This document shows, in pieces, positions 6,874-9,910 of a stretch of DNA of 9,910 nucleotides. The position numbers and the translations under genes are program-made. The notes beneath the pieces were generated by a model. It had not been told where the DNA came from and made no database searches. It was given only the letters and a program-made list of their open reading frames with translations. Numbering within the stretch: position 1 is the stretch's first letter; each line of letters begins with the position of its first letter. The DNA lies in NCBI GenBank assembly GCA_965603115.1, contig CBFDBT010000102.1, forward strand, positions 1 to 9,910. The letters run 5' to 3'. The DNA is from CBFDBT01 sp965603115. Its GTDB lineage: Bacteria; Pseudomonadota; Alphaproteobacteria; Sphingomonadales; Kordiimonadaceae.

Positions 6874-8880
6874 ATGAACCGAGTAGAAGACATAACGAAT
6901 TGTGATGTATCTGAAAAAGATATGGCAAATGCCATTCGGGCACTATCTATGGATAGCATTCAAAAGGCAAATTCAGGACACCCGGGCATGCCAATGGGTA
7001 TGGCTGACGCTGTTACAATTTTGTTTAACCGGTTCATGAATATAGCGCCCACATCTCCTGACTGGCCAGATAGAGATAGATTTGTTTTATCCGCGGGCCA
7101 TGGTTCTATGCTTTTGTATTCACTGCATTATTTGCTTGGGTACGAAGATATGCCCATTGAGGAATTGCAAAACTTTAGACAACTTGGCGCCAAAACCGCA
7201 GGGCATCCTGAATATGGACATGCACAAGGTATTGAGACAACAACAGGCCCTCTGGGGCAAGGCATCTCAACCGCCGTTGGTATGGCAATCGCTGAACAGA
7301 TGATGCAATCTCGTTTCGGCTCTGACCTCGCAAATCATTACACATATGTCGTCGCTGGTGACGGCTGCCTGCAAGAAGGTATCAGCCACGAAGCCATAGA
7401 CCTTGCAGGTCATTTGCAACTGAATAAATTAATTGTTCTGTGGGATGACAATTCCATTTCCATCGATGGCGCCACATCCATTTCAACATCTATGGATCAG
7501 GCTATGCGCTTTAAATCCGCAGGATGGAATACCTATGAAGTTGACGGCCATAACCCTGATGACATTGCAGCAGCGATTGAAGTGGCTCGCAAAAGCGATA
7601 GACCATCTCTCATCGCCTGCAAAACAACAATTGGCAAGGGCGCTCCTAATCTAGAAGGAACAGCGAAAACCCACGGCGCACCGCTGGGTGATGATGAAAT
7701 TAAAGCCACCCGCGAAAATATTGGTTGGCCGCATGCGCCCTTTGTAATTCCTCAAAACATCAAAGAGGCTTGGCAAGCTATTGCTCAGCGCGGTCAAAAT
7801 AAATGTGGTGAATGGTCTGGCCGACTATATGCGTCTGAAAACAAACAAGCCTTTGAAGACGCCATTAATGCAAAACTATCAGCGTCCCTTGCACAGAATT
7901 TAAAAAAGTTTCGCACAGAGCATATCGAAGGCGCAACCAAAGTAGCAACGCGTAAAGCTTCGCAGATGGTATTAGAAGTTATTAATGGTTCTACAGATTT
8001 AACGGTCGGGGGATCAGCTGATCTGACAGGGTCTAACCTGACGCAAACTTCTCAGACCGCAGCGATTATGGCCGGAGACTTTAAAGGTCGCTATATTCAC
8101 TATGGCATAAGAGAGCATGTTATGGCCGCTATTATGAATGGCCTTGCTCTTCATGGAGGATCTATTCCTTACGGTGGAACCTTTATGGTTTTCTCTGATT
8201 ATGCGCGCGGCGGAATGCGGCTTTCAGCTCTTATGGAGCAGCGCGTCATATATGTACTTACCCACGACAGTATCGGTCTGGGTGAAGATGGTCCTACCCA
8301 TCAACCGGTGGAGCATTTGGCTATGCTACGGGCAACACCGAATATGAATGTGTTTCGTCCAGCCGATATCATTGAAACGGCTGAATGTTGGGAAATATCC
8401 ATCAATGATACCCAAACGCCGAGTGTTTTGGCGCTTTCTCGTCAGGGTTTACCCATGCTTCGCTCAAAAGATGGCAACGAAAATTTATCAGCGCGTGGCG
8501 CTTATGTTCTTCGTGAAACATCAGCAGAGCGCGACATAACCCTCATTGCTACAGGGTCTGAGGTTGAGATAGCCACCAAGGCTAGGGACAAACTCCTGAG
8601 CGATAACGGCATTCATGCAGCGGTCGTATCCATACCGTGCTGGGAGAAGTTTGAACAACAAGACGAGAGCTACCAAAAAGCTACTCTTGGCGACGCCCCG
8701 CGCATCGCGATTGAAGCGGCTGCGCGTATGGGCTGGGACCGCTGGATAGGAGCTAACGGAGCTTTCATCGGCATGAATAGCTTTGGTGCTTCAGCACCCG
8801 CTGATGAACTTTACAATCATTTTGGGATCACGGTTGAGAACATTATCGAAACGGCACTCGACCTGATCAAAAGAAACTAA
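6874..8880 (+). CDS. cbbT: transketolase
   Basis: A complete 668-residue thiamine-diphosphate transketolase, moving two-carbon units between sugar phosphates to rebuild five-carbon sugars in the Calvin and pentose-phosphate cycles. The N-terminal domain has NSGHPGMPMG (His36), the GHGSMLLYSLHYL segment, TTGPLGQGIS, and the cofactor motif beginning GDGCLQEG at 162 and ending in DDNSISIDG. The pyrimidine-binding domain carries HYGIREH with the conserved Glu414 that activates the cofactor, FSDYARGGMRLSALM, and GLGEDGPTHQP from 468. A C-terminal domain follows (IPCWEKFEQQDESY). All motifs and the length are normal. TGAGGA at 6861-6866, overlapping the cbbP stop, serves as ribosome-binding site 10 bases downstream of that gene, again implying coupling. 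Truncated cbbP translation could therefore lower cbbT expression, although its own site may compensate. The symbol cbbT follows from position; a housekeeping tktA role cannot be excluded. Confidence 0.95.
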   Translation: MNRVEDITNCDVSEKDMANAIRALSMDSIQKANSGHPGMPMGMADAVTILFNRFMNIAPTSPDWPDRDRFVLSAGHGSMLLYSLHYLLGYEDMPIEELQNFRQLGAKTAGHPEYGHAQGIETTTGPLGQGISTAVGMAIAEQMMQSRFGSDLANHYTYVVAGDGCLQEGISHEAIDLAGHLQLNKLIVLWDDNSISIDGATSISTSMDQAMRFKSAGWNTYEVDGHNPDDIAAAIEVARKSDRPSLIACKTTIGKGAPNLEGTAKTHGAPLGDDEIKATRENIGWPHAPFVIPQNIKEAWQAIAQRGQNKCGEWSGRLYASENKQAFEDAINAKLSASLAQNLKKFRTEHIEGATKVATRKASQMVLEVINGSTDLTVGGSADLTGSNLTQTSQTAAIMAGDFKGRYIHYGIREHVMAAIMNGLALHGGSIPYGGTFMVFSDYARGGMRLSALMEQRVIYVLTHDSIGLGEDGPTHQPVEHLAMLRATPNMNVFRPADIIETAECWEISINDTQTPSVLALSRQGLPMLRSKDGNENLSARGAYVLRETSAERDITLIATGSEVEIATKARDKLLSDNGIHAAVVSIPCWEKFEQQDESYQKATLGDAPRIAIEAAARMGWDRWIGANGAFIGMNSFGASAPADELYNHFGITVENIIETALDLIKRN

Positions 8881-8896
8881 GCAATTAACATTTATT

Positions 8897-8902
8897 AGGA
8901 GG
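8897..8902 (+). promoter_or_regulatory. cbbA: consensus ribosome binding site of cbbA
   Basis: AGGAGG, a full match to the Shine-Dalgarno consensus, sits 6 bases before the ATG at 8909 in the 28-base cbbT-cbbA gap. It is the strongest site in the cluster and fits high, independent translation of the aldolase even if upstream coupling is disturbed by the cbbP stop. Confidence 0.75.
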
Positions 8903-8908
8903 TTTATT

Positions 8909-9910
8909 ATGGCCCGCATCACACTTCGTCAACTACTCGACCACGCAGCCGACAATGGCTACGGAGTGCCAGCTTTTAATATTAACAATATGGAACAAGG
9001 TCTTGCCATCATGGAAGCGGCTAATGCTTGTGATGCGCCTGTGATTATACAAGCGTCACGCGGTGCGCGGTCTTACGCTGGTGATATTATGCTAACAAAA
9101 ATGGTCGATGCCCTAGCCGAGATGTATCCGCATCTTCCGCTTTGCATGCACCAAGACCACGGCAACAATGAAGCAACTTGCATGACGGCAATTCGCCATG
9201 GCTTTACCTCTGTGATGATGGACGGCTCCCTTGAAGCCGACATGAAAACAGCTGCGAGCTATGACTATAATGTTGCAATTACCGAGCGGGTTGCACGCAT
9301 GGCCCACTGGGTTGGCGCTTCGGTTGAAGGCGAACTTGGTGTGCTGGGCTCACTGGAAACCGGTGAAGCTGAAAAAGAAGATGGATCTGGCGCTGAAGGT
9401 AAGCTCTCTATAGATCAAATGCTGACCGACCCTGACCAAGCGAAAGATTTTGTCGAACGTACCAAGGTAGATGCATTGGCTATTGCTTGCGGCACATCCC
9501 ATGGTGCTTATAAATTTTCTCGCAAACCAGACGGCGACATTCTGGCAATGAATGTCATTGAAGCAATCAATAAGAAAATTCCCAATACGCATCTGGTCAT
9601 GCATGGCTCATCATCAGTGCCGCAAGAATTGCAAGACATCATCAATGAATTTGGTGGCGATATGCCGCAAACTTATGGCGTACCTGTTGAAGAGATTGTC
9701 AAAGGCATCAAGCACGGCGTTCGTAAAGTAAATATCGATACGGATTGCCGGATGGCAATGGCCGGACAGTTTAGAAAAGTAGCACAAGGTGACCTTGCGC
9801 AATTTGACCCTCGTAAATTTCTAAAACCCGCGATGGATGCCATGCGTGATCTTTGCCACGACCGTTTCGAAGCTTTTGGAACAGCAGGCAATGCCAGCAA
9901 AATCAAAGTC
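8909..9910 (+). CDS. cbbA: class II fructose-bisphosphate aldolase, Calvin-cycle subtype (3' end outside window)
   Basis: The frame is open for exactly 334 codons to the right edge with no stop. It encodes a zinc-dependent class II aldolase, which condenses dihydroxyacetone phosphate with glyceraldehyde-3-phosphate (or erythrose-4-phosphate). It opens with MARITLRQLLDHAADNGYGV and PAFNINNMEQ, typical of the CbbA/Calvin subtype. Visible site motifs are HQDHGN with the zinc His81 and catalytic-region Asp83, GELGVLGSLETG including the glutamate/glycine loop, GTSHGAYKF, MHGSSSVP from 231 (zinc His232) and VNIDTD (Asn275-Asp279). Family members I recall are about 355 residues, so only about 20 C-terminal residues are missing beyond the edge. 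It lies 28 bases after cbbT in the same direction. All active-site residues expected in this range are present. Confidence 0.95.
   Translation, partial: MARITLRQLLDHAADNGYGVPAFNINNMEQGLAIMEAANACDAPVIIQASRGARSYAGDIMLTKMVDALAEMYPHLPLCMHQDHGNNEATCMTAIRHGFTSVMMDGSLEADMKTAASYDYNVAITERVARMAHWVGASVEGELGVLGSLETGEAEKEDGSGAEGKLSIDQMLTDPDQAKDFVERTKVDALAIACGTSHGAYKFSRKPDGDILAMNVIEAINKKIPNTHLVMHGSSSVPQELQDIINEFGGDMPQTYGVPVEEIVKGIKHGVRKVNIDTDCRMAMAGQFRKVAQGDLAQFDPRKFLKPAMDAMRDLCHDRFEAFGTAGNASKIKV

Noticed and set aside
1..9910. tRNA genes, CRISPR arrays, insertion sequences or prophage genes
   Set aside because: I read both strands for cloverleaf ends, spaced repeats, transposase-like frames and terminal repeats and found none; nearly all sequence is accounted for by metabolic genes.

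Overview
The window is a stretch of ordinary bacterial chromosome, most likely from an alphaproteobacterium. The Calvin-cycle proteins, as I recall the family sequences, read closest to those of Rhodobacter and Xanthobacter. Base composition is moderate (roughly mid-40s percent G+C) and intergenic DNA is AT-rich. All three stop codons occur as genuine gene ends. There are no tRNA or rRNA genes, insertion sequences, CRISPR arrays or phage genes.

Left part (1-3885, all + strand): the C-terminal end of an alpha/beta hydrolase, a complete M20-family amidohydrolase 13 bases downstream, a 149-base AT-rich gap, then two adjacent acyl-CoA dehydrogenase genes 19 bases apart. The two dehydrogenases are complementary. 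The first keeps the FAD-binding beta-domain motif and a candidate catalytic Glu but lacks the C-terminal FAD motifs. The second keeps the C-terminal FAD motifs but lacks a recognisable base. This is the pattern of a heteromeric alpha2-beta2 acyl-CoA dehydrogenase.

Right part (3891-9910): a Calvin-Benson-Bassham (cbb) gene cluster. The LysR-type regulator cbbR is on the - strand, converges on the dehydrogenase pair with only 5 bases between stops, and diverges from the operon cbbF (fructose-1,6-bisphosphatase), cbbP (phosphoribulokinase), cbbT (transketolase) and cbbA (class II fructose-bisphosphate aldolase, running off the right edge). The 101-base cbbR-cbbF gap carries a perfect TTCTTA-N4-TAAGAA inverted repeat and a repeated TCTTAAAG, plausible CbbR operators. 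RuBisCO is not in the window; it could lie just downstream of cbbA or elsewhere. Together F, P, T and A cover sugar-phosphate rearrangement and regeneration of ribulose-1,5-bisphosphate.

The most notable observation is in cbbP. The 290-codon reading frame is intact and well conserved from end to end except for one in-frame TAA at codon 32, between the ATP-binding P-loop and the catalytic Asp42. As read, this DNA cannot make full-length phosphoribulokinase, the enzyme that makes the RuBisCO substrate. It is either a very recent nonsense mutation, a base-call or assembly error, or (least likely) a read-through case. I found no convincing undescribed system; the rest is recognisable metabolism.
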